DNA of 64,000 nt from UBA9926 sp023261215. Its GTDB lineage: Bacteria; Pseudomonadota; Gammaproteobacteria; Pseudomonadales; Azotimanducaceae. Position 1 is the first letter of the stretch; each line of letters starts with the position of its first letter. Under the pieces are notes generated by a model that worked only from the letters and a program-made list of their open reading frames with translations, was not told the DNA's origin and did no database searches. This document shows, piece after piece, positions 35,551 through 44,022 of this stretch. The stretch is from contig JAYPYV010000011.1 of NCBI GenBank assembly GCA_038136035.1, forward strand, positions 12,645-76,644, read 5' to 3'. Both the position numbers and the translations under genes were made by a program.

Positions 35551-35590
35551 AAGTCGTAAGAATTCGTAAGAAGTCGTAAGAAGTCGCAAA
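35551..35590 (+). repeat. Four-copy 10-bp tandem repeat before sucB
   Basis: Four consecutive 10-bp units: AAGTCGTAAG, AATTCGTAAG, AAGTCGTAAG and AAGTCGCAAA. The array ends 11 bp before the sucB ATG and abuts the AAGGAAG ribosome site. The 10-bp period equals about one helical turn, so copies would face the same side of DNA. It is also a candidate for copy-number change. Confidence 0.85.
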
Positions 35591-35601
35591 AAGGAAGCAG
35601 T

Positions 35602-36822
35602 ATGGAAATCAAAGCGCCGGTGTTCCCTGAGTCCATCAATGATGGTGAAGTTGCAACCTGGCACGTTGTTCCCGGGGAGCCCGTTCGTCGAGACCAAGTG
35701 TTGGTTGATATCGAGACGGATAAGGTGGTTTTAGAGGTGGTGGCGCCCTCAGATGGCACCGTCACTGAGATCGTTAGGGCTGTGGGAGACATCGTCACAT
35801 CTGAAGAGGTGTTGGCTGTGTTTGCTGCCGGAGAGGCGGTGTCCGAACCCGCTTCTCAGCCAGAGTCTGAGGCGGCTGGCCTAGAGCCCGATACCGCTGA
35901 GGTCCTTGATGAAAGCTCGCAATTAGCCAGTCCCTCTGCGAGAAAACTTGCCGATGAGTCGGGCATCGATTTAGCCGATGTCGAGGGCACGGGTAAGCGA
36001 GGCTTGGTGACAAAAGATGACGTGCTGCGCAGAGTCGCCGCCGTGCAAGATATTGGCAGTAAAACAGGCGCCTCACTGTCAGACTCATCACAAGGTGCGC
36101 CCGTTGCTTCAAGTAGTGATCGGATAGAGCGTCGTGTCCCGATGACGCGCCTCCGAGCGACGATTGCCCGTCGGATGGTAGAGGCGCAGCAAACGGCTGC
36201 CATGTTAACCACCTTCAACGAGGTGGACATGAGCGGGATTATGGAACTTCGAGCCCGCTATAAGGAGGCCTTTGAGCGTGCCCATAATGGGACGCGATTG
36301 GGGTTTATGTCGTTCTTCGTGAGGGCGGCCACCGAGGCGTTGAAGCGCTTTCCAGCGGTAAACGCCTCCATCGATGGCTCGGACATCGTTTACCACGGTT
36401 ATCAAGACATTGGGGTCGCCGTTTCCTCTGATCGAGGGCTCGTGGTGCCTGTGATTCGGGATGCCGACAGCTTGTCTCTGGCTGAAATCGAAGATCAGAT
36501 TCGTTTGTATGGAGAGAAAGCAAGAGATGGCAAGCTCGGCATTGACGAGATGACCGGCGGCACCTTCACCATATCCAACGGCGGCGTCTTTGGATCGCTC
36601 CTATCGACACCGATATTGAACCCGCCGCAGACCGCGGTGCTAGGGATGCACAAAATTCAGGAAAGACCGGTGGCGATCAAAGGTGAGGTTGTGATCAGAC
36701 CCATGATGTATTTGGCCTTGTCCTATGATCATCGATTGATTGATGGTCAAGAAGCCGTTCGCTTTTTGGTGACCATCAAGGACTTCCTCGAGGAGCCCGC
36801 CCGCATTTTGTTAGATATTTGA
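35602..36822 (+). CDS. sucB: 2-oxoglutarate dehydrogenase E2 (dihydrolipoyl succinyltransferase)
   Basis: A 406-residue E2 with three parts. Residues 1-75 are one lipoyl domain with the lipoylated Lys at about residue 41 (IETDKVVLEV). Residues about 112-150 are the E3/E1-binding domain (SPSARKLADESGIDL). The C-terminal catalytic domain has RLRATIARRMVEAQ and the active-site SYDHRLIDGQEAVRFL. Acidic and Ala/Ser-rich linkers join them. It forms the core of the complex and makes succinyl-CoA. lpdA (E3) follows 8 bp later. Confidence 0.96.
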   Translation: MEIKAPVFPESINDGEVATWHVVPGEPVRRDQVLVDIETDKVVLEVVAPSDGTVTEIVRAVGDIVTSEEVLAVFAAGEAVSEPASQPESEAAGLEPDTAEVLDESSQLASPSARKLADESGIDLADVEGTGKRGLVTKDDVLRRVAAVQDIGSKTGASLSDSSQGAPVASSSDRIERRVPMTRLRATIARRMVEAQQTAAMLTTFNEVDMSGIMELRARYKEAFERAHNGTRLGFMSFFVRAATEALKRFPAVNASIDGSDIVYHGYQDIGVAVSSDRGLVVPVIRDADSLSLAEIEDQIRLYGEKARDGKLGIDEMTGGTFTISNGGVFGSLLSTPILNPPQTAVLGMHKIQERPVAIKGEVVIRPMMYLALSYDHRLIDGQEAVRFLVTIKDFLEEPARILLDI

Positions 36823-36830
36823 GGTCAGTC

Positions 36831-38279
36831 ATGAAAGAGTTTGATGTTGTCGTCATCGGCGCTGGGCCAGCCGGCTACCACGCGGCCATTAGAGCCAGTC
36901 AAATGGGTTTGAGCACCGCCTGTATCGATGCCTGGGTTGATCAAGAAGGCGCCGCGAAACCGGGGGGAACCTGTCTCAACGTGGGTTGTATCCCATCGAA
37001 AACTTTGCTGGATATTTCGCACAAATATGCCAGCGCCCAGCACGACTATGCAGCGCTGGGTATCCAGACGGGCAAGGTCTCTCTTGACGTGGATCAAATG
37101 CAGGCTCGCAAGCGCGCGGTCGTAGGGCAGCTGACTCAGGGTGTATCGGGACTTTTAAAATCGAATCAAGTGACGCTTATTACAGGTCAAGCGGTCGTGC
37201 AGTCAGCAACCGAAGTGACGGTCACCTTGCCCAACGGCGAGGTCGATCACATTCAAGCGAAAGCCATGATTTTAGCGCCAGGTTCCAAGCCCATCGTGAT
37301 CCCGCCATGCCCGGTGGATCATGAGGTGATCGTTGATTCCAGCGGCGCCTTAGATTTCGACACCGTCCCAAAGCGGTTGGGCATCATTGGCGCTGGGGTG
37401 ATTGGACTCGAATTGGGCAGCGTTTGGCAACGGCTCGGCGCTAAGGTCACTCTGCTGGAGGCTTTGCCTGAATTCTTGCCAGCGGTCGATGCACAAATTG
37501 CCAAAGAGACGCTGAAGACGTTTAAAAAACAGGGCTTGGATATTCAATTGGGCGCTAAAGTCACTGAAGCGAAGGTCACCGGCCAAAAGAATAAAAAGGT
37601 CACGGTCCGTTTTGAGCAAGGCGGTGAAAGCCTAGAAGCGTCCTTTGATCGACTCGTGGTCGCTGTGGGAAGGCGGCCGGCTACGGAGGGTCTACTTGCT
37701 GAAAGTTTGGGCATCACATTGACCGAGCGGGGTGAAATCCCGGTCGATGACCAGTGTTACACGGGCATTGGTCAGATCTACGCGGTGGGCGATGCGGTTC
37801 GAGGTCCTATGCTCGCGCACAAGGGCATGGAAGAAGGCGTCATGGTCGCCGAGCGACTCGCTGGCAAAAAACCGCAGGTGAATTACGATCTGGTCCCTGG
37901 GGTGATCTACACCCACCCTGAAGTGGCTTGGGTGGGTGCCACTGAGCAGTCGCTCAAGGCAGCTGATCGCGATTACGGGGTCGGGGTTTTTCCCTTAGCG
38001 GCGAGTGGCAGGGCGATCGCGAGTAGCGAGAATGAGGGCTTGATCAAGGTGCTCACCGATCAAGCGTCCGATCGAGTCCTGGGTGTTCATATGGTGGGCG
38101 CGCATGCCTCTGAACTCATCGCTCAGGCGGTGATTGCGATGGAGTTCGGAACCTCAGCGGAAGATTTGGCTTTGACCATGTTCGCCCATCCAACCCTGTC
38201 AGAAGGCCTGCATGAGGCGGCGCTCGCGGTCTCTGGCCATGCGATTCATGTCGCGTCGAGACGGCGCTCAAAGAAGTAG
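36831..38279 (+). CDS. lpdA: Dihydrolipoyl dehydrogenase (E3)
   Basis: A 482-residue flavoprotein disulfide reductase. The ATG at 36831 follows GAGG and begins MKEFDVVVIGAGPAG, the FAD loop; a TTG 12 bp upstream is less likely. The redox Cys pair is in GGTCLNVGCIPSK (about residues 48 and 53), the NAD loop is IIGAGVIGLELGSVW, and the C-terminal HAHPTLSE-like segment (FAHPTLSEGLHEAAL) has the catalytic His-Glu pair. It reoxidises lipoamide of SucB and probably of other 2-oxoacid dehydrogenases. Confidence 0.95.
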   Translation: MKEFDVVVIGAGPAGYHAAIRASQMGLSTACIDAWVDQEGAAKPGGTCLNVGCIPSKTLLDISHKYASAQHDYAALGIQTGKVSLDVDQMQARKRAVVGQLTQGVSGLLKSNQVTLITGQAVVQSATEVTVTLPNGEVDHIQAKAMILAPGSKPIVIPPCPVDHEVIVDSSGALDFDTVPKRLGIIGAGVIGLELGSVWQRLGAKVTLLEALPEFLPAVDAQIAKETLKTFKKQGLDIQLGAKVTEAKVTGQKNKKVTVRFEQGGESLEASFDRLVVAVGRRPATEGLLAESLGITLTERGEIPVDDQCYTGIGQIYAVGDAVRGPMLAHKGMEEGVMVAERLAGKKPQVNYDLVPGVIYTHPEVAWVGATEQSLKAADRDYGVGVFPLAASGRAIASSENEGLIKVLTDQASDRVLGVHMVGAHASELIAQAVIAMEFGTSAEDLALTMFAHPTLSEGLHEAALAVSGHAIHVASRRRSKK

Positions 38280-38423
38280 CTCGAAGCGGTCTGGACAGCA
38301 CCGTGTTTCTTTCTGCTGACGGTTTGGCTCGGGCGGCGCGACACTGATTGACGGCTTATCGCTGGGTCGGGGATCCCCTTTCAAATTGAAGTTGCGGTAT
38401 CATGGCCGCGGTTTAATCAGGTA

Positions 38424-38443
38424 GAGCGTTCAGCAGGAAGCTC
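38424..38443 (+). other. Hairpin in the sucC leader
   Basis: GAGC-(g)-TTC pairs with GAA-GCTC over the loop AGCAG, with a single bulged G, about 80 bp before the sucC start. The lpdA-sucC space is 243 bp and may contain a promoter and a structured leader; RNA motifs upstream of sucC have been described in Pseudomonas relatives, but I cannot show that this is one. Confidence 0.35.
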
Positions 38444-38522
38444 GTCGCCTCGATCGATTTTGAGAATGATCGTTGGGTCGCAGAGTCCATAGAGCGGAAG
38501 TGTCAATGAAAAGGAATCGAGC

Positions 38523-39692
38523 ATGAATCTTCACGAATATCAGGCGAAGCAGCTCTTCAGCGAGTATGGCTTGCCGGTATCTAAAGGGATTGCGGTGGAC
38601 TCAGGAGATGAGGCGGTCGCAGCGGCGAAGGAAATAGGTGGGGACCGGTGGGTCGTCAAGGCCCAAGTTCACGCGGGCGGCCGAGGTAAAGCCGGCGGGG
38701 TTAAATTGTTCTCAGATCTCGACGAGATCAAAGCGTTTGCCGATGGGTTGATTGGTACGAATCTGGTGACTTTTCAAACTGATGAGAAGGGGCAACCGGT
38801 ATCAAAGATCTTCGTGGAATCGTGCACTGATATCGATCGCGAGTTGTACTTGGGTGCGGTGATTGACCGTTCCTCGAGACGAGTCGTGTTCATGGCCTCC
38901 ACCGAAGGGGGTGTCGAGATTGAGAAGGTTGCTGAAGAGACGCCGGAGAAGATTTTGCAGGCCACGATCGACCCGCACGTCGGTGGTCAAGCCTATCAAG
39001 GTCGCGAGTTGGCCTTTAAGTTAGGGTTGTCTGGAAAACAAGTGAACCAGTTTGCGCAAGTCTTCGTGGGTCTGGCCAAGATGTTCGAGGAAAAAGACTT
39101 GTCCCTCATAGAGATCAACCCATTGGTGGTGACCACAGAAGGCAACATTCATTGCTTGGATGCGAAAGTATCGCTCGATAACAACGCGCTGTATCGGCAG
39201 AAAGCACTGGCTGAACTGAATGATCCCACTCAAGAAGATGAGCGCGAAGCGCATGCAGCCGAGTTCGGTCTTAATTATGTCGCGCTCGAGGGCAATATCG
39301 GCTGCATGGTGAACGGTGCAGGGTTGGCCATGGGGACGATGGATCTGGTCAAGCTTGCCGGTGGACAGCCGGCTAACTTTCTCGATGTTGGCGGGGGTGC
39401 CACGAAAGAGGCCGTGAGTGAAGCGTTTAAAATCATCTTATCTGACCCCGCGGTCAAAGCGGTGTTGATTAATATCTTCGGTGGGATCGTCCGCTGCGAC
39501 ATCATTGCGGATGGCATTATTGGCGCTGTGAAGGACGTTGGTGTGAACGTGCCGGTGGTGGTGCGTTTTGAAGGGAATAACGCGGCGGTTGGTGTTGAAA
39601 CCCTGGCCAAGAGTGACGTGGAAATTATCGCGGCGACCAGCCTGACCGATGCGGTTGAGCAAGTGGTTAAGGCGGCGGGAGGTGCAGCATGA
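38523..39692 (+). CDS. sucC: Succinyl-CoA synthetase beta subunit
   Basis: A 389-residue ATP-grasp subunit. MNLHEYQAKQLF and QVHAGGRGKAGGV at the N-terminus, EINPLVVT near residue 200, NGAGLAMGTMD and NIFGGIVRCD near the C-terminus are standard. It supplies the nucleotide site and binds the phospho-His loop of SucD, making ATP or GTP from succinyl-CoA. A GAAAAGGAATCG ribosome region precedes the ATG. The stop overlaps sucD (ATGA). Confidence 0.96.
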   Translation: MNLHEYQAKQLFSEYGLPVSKGIAVDSGDEAVAAAKEIGGDRWVVKAQVHAGGRGKAGGVKLFSDLDEIKAFADGLIGTNLVTFQTDEKGQPVSKIFVESCTDIDRELYLGAVIDRSSRRVVFMASTEGGVEIEKVAEETPEKILQATIDPHVGGQAYQGRELAFKLGLSGKQVNQFAQVFVGLAKMFEEKDLSLIEINPLVVTTEGNIHCLDAKVSLDNNALYRQKALAELNDPTQEDEREAHAAEFGLNYVALEGNIGCMVNGAGLAMGTMDLVKLAGGQPANFLDVGGGATKEAVSEAFKIILSDPAVKAVLINIFGGIVRCDIIADGIIGAVKDVGVNVPVVVRFEGNNAAVGVETLAKSDVEIIAATSLTDAVEQVVKAAGGAA

Positions 39693-40564
39693 GCATATTG
39701 GTTAATTCATCGACCAAGGTTATTTGTCAGGGATTTACTGGATCGCAAGGCACGCTTCATTCGGAACAAGCCCTGGCCTATGGAACCCAGTTGGTTGGCG
39801 GGATCACACCCGGCAAAGGGGGGCAAACACATCTGGGGTTGCCGGTCTTCGATACGGTCGCGGATGCAGTGGCCGCAACGGGTGCCGATGCATCAGTGAT
39901 TTATGTCCCAGCGCCTTTCGCCAAAGACGGCATCCTGGAGGCGGCCAATGCGGGCATCAAGTTGATCGTCTGCATCACAGAAGGCGTACCAACGTTGGAT
40001 ATGTTGGCCGTCAAGGTGTTGGTCGATGAGATGGGCGTTGTTCTCGTCGGGCCGAACTGTCCCGGTGTGATCACCCCGGGCGAATGCAAAATTGGGATCA
40101 TGCCCGGTGACATCCATTTGCCTGGCAAAGTCGGTATTGTGTCTCGATCAGGCACGTTGACCTACGAGGCGGTCAAACAAACAACCGATTTAGGTTATGG
40201 GCAGAGCACCTGTGTGGGGATTGGCGGTGACCCCATTCCAGGGAGCCACTTCATCGATATCCTTCGTCGGTTCCAGGATGATCCCGGCACCGAAGCGATC
40301 GTTATGGTGGGCGAAATTGGCGGCAATGCCGAGGAAGAAGCCGCCGAGTTCATCAAGGCAGAAGTCACCAAGCCAGTGGTGGGTTACATCGCCGGTGTGA
40401 CGGCCCCTCCTGGCAAGAGAATGGGGCACGCAGGCGCGATCATCGCGGGGGGTAAAGGCACGGCCGACGATAAGTTTGCCGCTTTGAACGCTGCTGGCGT
40501 ATCCACAGTGAAGAGCCTGGCGGCGATTGGTGATGCTCTGAAAGAGATCACGGGTTGGGGCTAA
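39689..40564 (+). CDS. sucD: Succinyl-CoA synthetase alpha subunit
   Basis: A 291-residue subunit. CQGFTGSQGTLHSEQA and GITPGKGGQTHLG form the CoA-binding Rossmann domain, GPNCPGVITPGECKIGIMPG is the middle signature, and GHAGAIIAGGKGTADDK contains the phosphorylated His near residue 247. It is translationally coupled to sucC and is followed by a strong terminator, so it closes the TCA gene block. Confidence 0.96.
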   Translation: MSILVNSSTKVICQGFTGSQGTLHSEQALAYGTQLVGGITPGKGGQTHLGLPVFDTVADAVAATGADASVIYVPAPFAKDGILEAANAGIKLIVCITEGVPTLDMLAVKVLVDEMGVVLVGPNCPGVITPGECKIGIMPGDIHLPGKVGIVSRSGTLTYEAVKQTTDLGYGQSTCVGIGGDPIPGSHFIDILRRFQDDPGTEAIVMVGEIGGNAEEEAAEFIKAEVTKPVVGYIAGVTAPPGKRMGHAGAIIAGGKGTADDKFAALNAAGVSTVKSLAAIGDALKEITGWG

Positions 40565-40606
40565 CGCTTGCACTATGATGCGGATGACACGCCCGCCTGT
40601 CTCAAG

Positions 40607-40635
40607 AAACCCTGGCCATTCGCCGGGGTTTTTTT
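40607..40635 (+). terminator. Intrinsic terminator after sucD
   Basis: The arm AAACCCTGGC (40607-40616) pairs with GCCGGGGTTT (40622-40631), with one T-G pair, over a 5-nt loop, running into a tract of seven T (40629-40635). It lies 43 bp after the sucD stop and before the htpG promoter, a canonical rho-independent terminator. Confidence 0.88.
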
Positions 40636-40669
40636 ATCCCATGTCCCTTCGCCCGAGATCCAAAACGCA

Positions 40670-40698
40670 CTTGAAATCGACCCCATGAACCCCACTTT
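40670..40698 (+). promoter_or_regulatory. Sigma-32 (RpoH)-type heat-shock promoter of htpG
   Basis: CTTGAAA (40670-40676) is a perfect -35 element for the heat-shock sigma factor. After 13 bp comes CCCCACTTT (40690-40698), one base from the -10 consensus CCCCATTT. Its position about 60 bp before the htpG start fits the known sigma-32 control of htpG in E. coli. Confidence 0.72.
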
Positions 40699-40756
40699 GT
40701 ACCCTAGTGAGACGAAGCGTCTTCTTGTGACAAGTAGCTAAAAGGAATGAAAAGCG

Positions 40757-42667
40757 ATGTCAGAAACCGCCGCCAAAGAAACACTCGGGTTCCAAACCGA
40801 AGCACGTCAGCTGCTCAAGTTGATGATCCACTCCCTGTACTCCAACCGAGAAATCTTTTTAAGAGAACTCATCTCAAATGCGTCCGATGCCATCGACAAG
40901 CTTCGGTTCTTAAGTCTTGAGTCCCCCGATCTTCTTGGAGATGACGCGACGTTTGAAATTCGCATTTCAGCGGACAAAGACGCGAAGACGGTGACCATTG
41001 CCGACAACGGTATCGGAATGTCGCGCCAAGAAGTGATCGAGAATCTAGGAACCATCGCTAAGTCAGGGACGGCGCAATTCCTAACCAATTTGACGGGGGA
41101 TCAAAAAAAGGATTCGCAATTAATCGGGCAGTTTGGTGTCGGATTCTATGCGTCATTCATTGTCGCGGGTCGCGTCGTTGTTGAAACTCGCCGGGCTGGA
41201 CAAGGGGAATCAGAGGGTTGTCGTTGGACGTCTGCAGGGGAGGCAGATTTTGAGGTCGAAACCATCACACGCACCACTCGAGGGACCACGATCACCTTGC
41301 ACCTGAATGATGATTGCGAGGAATTCCTCGAATCCTATCGTTTGCAGGCCATCGTTAGAAAATACGCGGACCACGTGAGCGTGCCGGTCCTGATGCAGTC
41401 CAGCAAGCCCAACGACGAGGACAGCGCGACGGATGGCGCTGAGGATGCGTTTGAGGTCATCAACAAAGCCACAGCGCTCTGGACCCGTTCTCGAGCGGAC
41501 GTCGCAGACGAGGAGTATCAGGAGTTCTACAAGCATATTGCGCACGACTTCCAAGATGCGTTGACTTGGTCTCATAACAAGGTGGAAGGCAAGCTTGAGT
41601 ACACCAGCTTGATGTACATTCCCGCGAAAGCGCCCTTCGATCTATGGAATAGAGAATCGCCCAGGGGATTGAAGCTGTATGTTCAACGGGTTTTCATCAT
41701 GGATGAAGCTGAGCAGTTTTTGCCGCTTTATCTGAGATTCGTGAAAGGGGTGGTTGATTCCAACGATTTAAGCCTCAACGTTTCCAGAGAGATATTGCAA
41801 AAAGACCCCGCGATTGACTCGATGCGCTCAGCTCTGACCAAACGGGTGTTGGACAGCCTGGAAAAACTCGCTAAGTCTGACCCCGAGAAATATCAGCAAT
41901 TTTGGGAAGAATTTGGCCAAGTTTTAAAAGAAGGACCCGCTGAGGATTTTGCCAATAAAGAAAAAATCGCCGGCCTGCTGCGGTTTTCGACCTCATCCAG
42001 CGGTTCTGAGACGCAGAATCAGTCGCTGGCCAGTTATGTCGAGCGAATGAAGTCGGACCAAACAAAAATCTACTATGTGGCCGCAGACAGTTACCAGACG
42101 GCGAAGAGTTCGCCGCATTTGGAAATTTTTAGAAAGCGTGGGATTGAAGTCGTACTGCTATTCGATCGCATCGATGAATGGCTGGTGAGTCATCTGGCAG
42201 AATTTGACGGTAAGCCGCTTCAGGATGTTGCCCGAGGGTCACTGGATCTAGATAGCGAATCAGACGGAACCGAGGACAAAAAGAAAGAACCGGCTCCTGA
42301 GCACACCGAGTTACTTAAGCGACTAGAGAAGACCTTTGGCGATGACGTCGAGTCAGTCTGTGTGAGTCAGAGGCTGACCGAATCGCCGTCTTGCCTTGTG
42401 GTCACCGAAGATGACATGGGTATGCAAATGCGCCGAATTCTGGAACAGGCAGGGCAAGCCGTACCAGAGTCCAAGCGTATTTTCGAGATCAACGTGGATC
42501 ATCCGCTGGTTAAACGGTTAGCACTGGAGGCCGATGAGGGTCGATTCGATCGTTTAGCTAGAGTTTTATTTGATCAAGCGCTGCTGGCCGAGGGCAGTCA
42601 ATTGAATGATCCGGCGAGTTTTGTTAAGAATCTGAATGAATTTTTACTAGAGGTCGCGGGCGAATAG
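40757..42667 (+). CDS. htpG: Chaperone HtpG (bacterial Hsp90)
   Basis: A 636-residue Hsp90. ELISNASDAIDKLR (about residue 38), DNGIGMSRQEV and GQFGVGFYASFIVA form the N-terminal ATP site. SLNVSREILQKD near residue 345 contains the middle-domain catalytic Arg region, and the C-terminal dimerisation domain is complete. It has no eukaryotic MEEVD tail. It is an ATP-dependent cytoplasmic chaperone. An AAGGA ribosome site precedes the ATG, and the promoter upstream is of heat-shock type. sixA follows closely. Confidence 0.96.
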   Translation: MSETAAKETLGFQTEARQLLKLMIHSLYSNREIFLRELISNASDAIDKLRFLSLESPDLLGDDATFEIRISADKDAKTVTIADNGIGMSRQEVIENLGTIAKSGTAQFLTNLTGDQKKDSQLIGQFGVGFYASFIVAGRVVVETRRAGQGESEGCRWTSAGEADFEVETITRTTRGTTITLHLNDDCEEFLESYRLQAIVRKYADHVSVPVLMQSSKPNDEDSATDGAEDAFEVINKATALWTRSRADVADEEYQEFYKHIAHDFQDALTWSHNKVEGKLEYTSLMYIPAKAPFDLWNRESPRGLKLYVQRVFIMDEAEQFLPLYLRFVKGVVDSNDLSLNVSREILQKDPAIDSMRSALTKRVLDSLEKLAKSDPEKYQQFWEEFGQVLKEGPAEDFANKEKIAGLLRFSTSSSGSETQNQSLASYVERMKSDQTKIYYVAADSYQTAKSSPHLEIFRKRGIEVVLLFDRIDEWLVSHLAEFDGKPLQDVARGSLDLDSESDGTEDKKKEPAPEHTELLKRLEKTFGDDVESVCVSQRLTESPSCLVVTEDDMGMQMRRILEQAGQAVPESKRIFEINVDHPLVKRLALEADEGRFDRLARVLFDQALLAEGSQLNDPASFVKNLNEFLLEVAGE

Positions 42668-42684
42668 TACGCTTGCGGTATGCG

Positions 42685-43182
42685 ATGGCCCCAAAGCCTG
42701 TTGTAGTGATGCGTCATGGTGAGGCTGAGCCATGGGCAGGGAGCGACCCTGAACGCCGGCTGACGAAAGAGGGACGGGACCAGGCCGAAGCGGTGAGCGC
42801 GTCTATCAGGCAATGGGTCACACCGGATGTAATCTTCGCGAGCCCTTATGCGCGAGCCCAGGAAACGGGTCGAATTGTCTCCCAGGCTTTTGACTCGTTA
42901 GTGCCGCTTGAGACGTTACCGATGTTAACGCCCGAAGGTGATCCGCGAGCGGTTGATCGGTGGTGCGATTCGCTCGATCGCAGCGCAGTCCTTGTCAGCC
43001 ACATGCCGCTCATTGGTCATCTGTTGCAGGTGCTCGCAGGCCACTCGATGGCCGTGGGCACGGCCAATGCCTTTGGTCTAGTGCCCTGCGTGTCAGAAGA
43101 GCGCGAGACGACCCCTCGTTGGCGACTTGCGTGGACCGCTCGCCCCTTTTGTGAACCTGAGGTCGTGGAGGCGTTCCGATGA
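42685..43182 (+). CDS. sixA: SixA-type phosphohistidine phosphatase
   Basis: A 165-residue histidine-phosphatase-superfamily protein. VVVMRHGEAEPWAGSDPERRLT has the phospho-accepting His in RHGE, SPYARAQET supplies a second Arg, and SHMPLIGHLL has the later catalytic His. E. coli SixA removes phosphate from His of phosphorelay or PTS proteins. The start is uncertain: ATG 42685 or an in-frame TTG at 42673, both with weak ribosome sites. It lies 17 bp after htpG and overlaps the next gene by 4 bp (ATGA). Confidence 0.85.
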   Translation: MAPKPVVVMRHGEAEPWAGSDPERRLTKEGRDQAEAVSASIRQWVTPDVIFASPYARAQETGRIVSQAFDSLVPLETLPMLTPEGDPRAVDRWCDSLDRSAVLVSHMPLIGHLLQVLAGHSMAVGTANAFGLVPCVSEERETTPRWRLAWTARPFCEPEVVEAFR

Positions 43183-44018
43183 TCGCGCTGTGGGTGCGAA
43201 GGGTGATTATCCTTCTGACGGTGTCGTCGTTGGATTTGAGAGCCGATTTAGACCACGCCCGATTGGTGGAGGCGCTGCCTGCACAATCTGAAGAGTCCAT
43301 CCGCGTGGTGTTAGGCAGCATTGAAAACCTGAGCACGGGCCTCGTGACTGAGCGAGAGCGGATTATCGAAGGCAGGCGTGAAGTGGCGCTCTATGAGGCC
43401 CCGCCGACGTTAAGCCACCAGTCGGTGTTCGATGATCTACTTGAACCCCGTCTCGCTTCGTTCGCCACGCAATTTATCTGCGAAGGCCGAGATTGTGGCA
43501 GCAGTGCGGATTGGGCGAACGGCATCTTTGGGTTTCGCTTGCTGTATGGGCCGGAGCAATATCAACACTATTGGGTTGGTCTCGATTCCGTCAGAGGCAT
43601 CTGGCAGACGATCTACGTGGGCCGCCGAGGCAACGGTAAAGTTTATTACCTGACGATGTCCATCCGCTCAAAGATGGCCGCATTGAGCTCGGATTTCGTT
43701 GAGTATGCGGGCCAAAAACTCTGGCGCTTGCCGCTCTCCGAATTTGAAAATGCGAAACGCAATGTGGCTGAGCGGTTGCGGGTGCGCCTTGGCTCTGGCG
43801 AGAGGGTGACTTTGGTCGTGGCCGTGAGTGGACCGTCCACGGATGCAAACGAGGAACCATTCGGCCTAAGTCAATCCTTGCGTCAAGCCGAAGCCATCGC
43901 AGGCGATCTCCGCGCGGCGCTGCCAGAATCGGTGACGGTTGTTCCCCAGGGTTTAGGCATTTTGGCGCCTGTGCCCGAGCTGCCCGAAGCGCGAGTCGAT
44001 CTTTTCTGGTTTGACTAG
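43179..44018 (+). CDS. DUF4892-like exported protein
   Basis: A 279-residue protein with an N-terminal signal peptide (about residues 1-22, VRRVIILLTVSSLDLRA). The segments FICEGRDCGSSADWANGIFGF and LYGPEQYQHYWV resemble DUF4892 proteins of Pseudomonas, which are of unknown function. The two Cys in CEGRDC could form a disulfide in the periplasm. The C-terminal 80 residues (ERVTLVVAVSG, LRQAEAIAGDLRAALP) faintly resemble an OmpA-like fold. It is coupled to sixA by an ATGA overlap and converges with folE, leaving 4 bp. The family name is from memory and moderately sure. Confidence 0.68.
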   Translation: MIALWVRRVIILLTVSSLDLRADLDHARLVEALPAQSEESIRVVLGSIENLSTGLVTERERIIEGRREVALYEAPPTLSHQSVFDDLLEPRLASFATQFICEGRDCGSSADWANGIFGFRLLYGPEQYQHYWVGLDSVRGIWQTIYVGRRGNGKVYYLTMSIRSKMAALSSDFVEYAGQKLWRLPLSEFENAKRNVAERLRVRLGSGERVTLVVAVSGPSTDANEEPFGLSQSLRQAEAIAGDLRAALPESVTVVPQGLGILAPVPELPEARVDLFWFD

Positions 44019-44022
44019 TCGG

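Larger units (their letters stand above)
35287..35601 (+). other. Long sucA-sucB intergenic region
   Basis: In most gammaproteobacteria sucA and sucB are nearly adjacent; here 315 bp without a recognisable gene separate them. The left part is featureless. The right part contains a palindrome (35511-35526) and a 10-bp tandem repeat (35551-35590), listed separately. A promoter or mRNA-processing site for sucB-lpdA is possible, but no clear -35/-10 pair was found. Confidence 0.5.

Noticed and set aside
35551..35590. A CRISPR array reading for the sucB tandem repeat
   Set aside because: Units are only 10 bp, have no spacers, and no cas gene is present.
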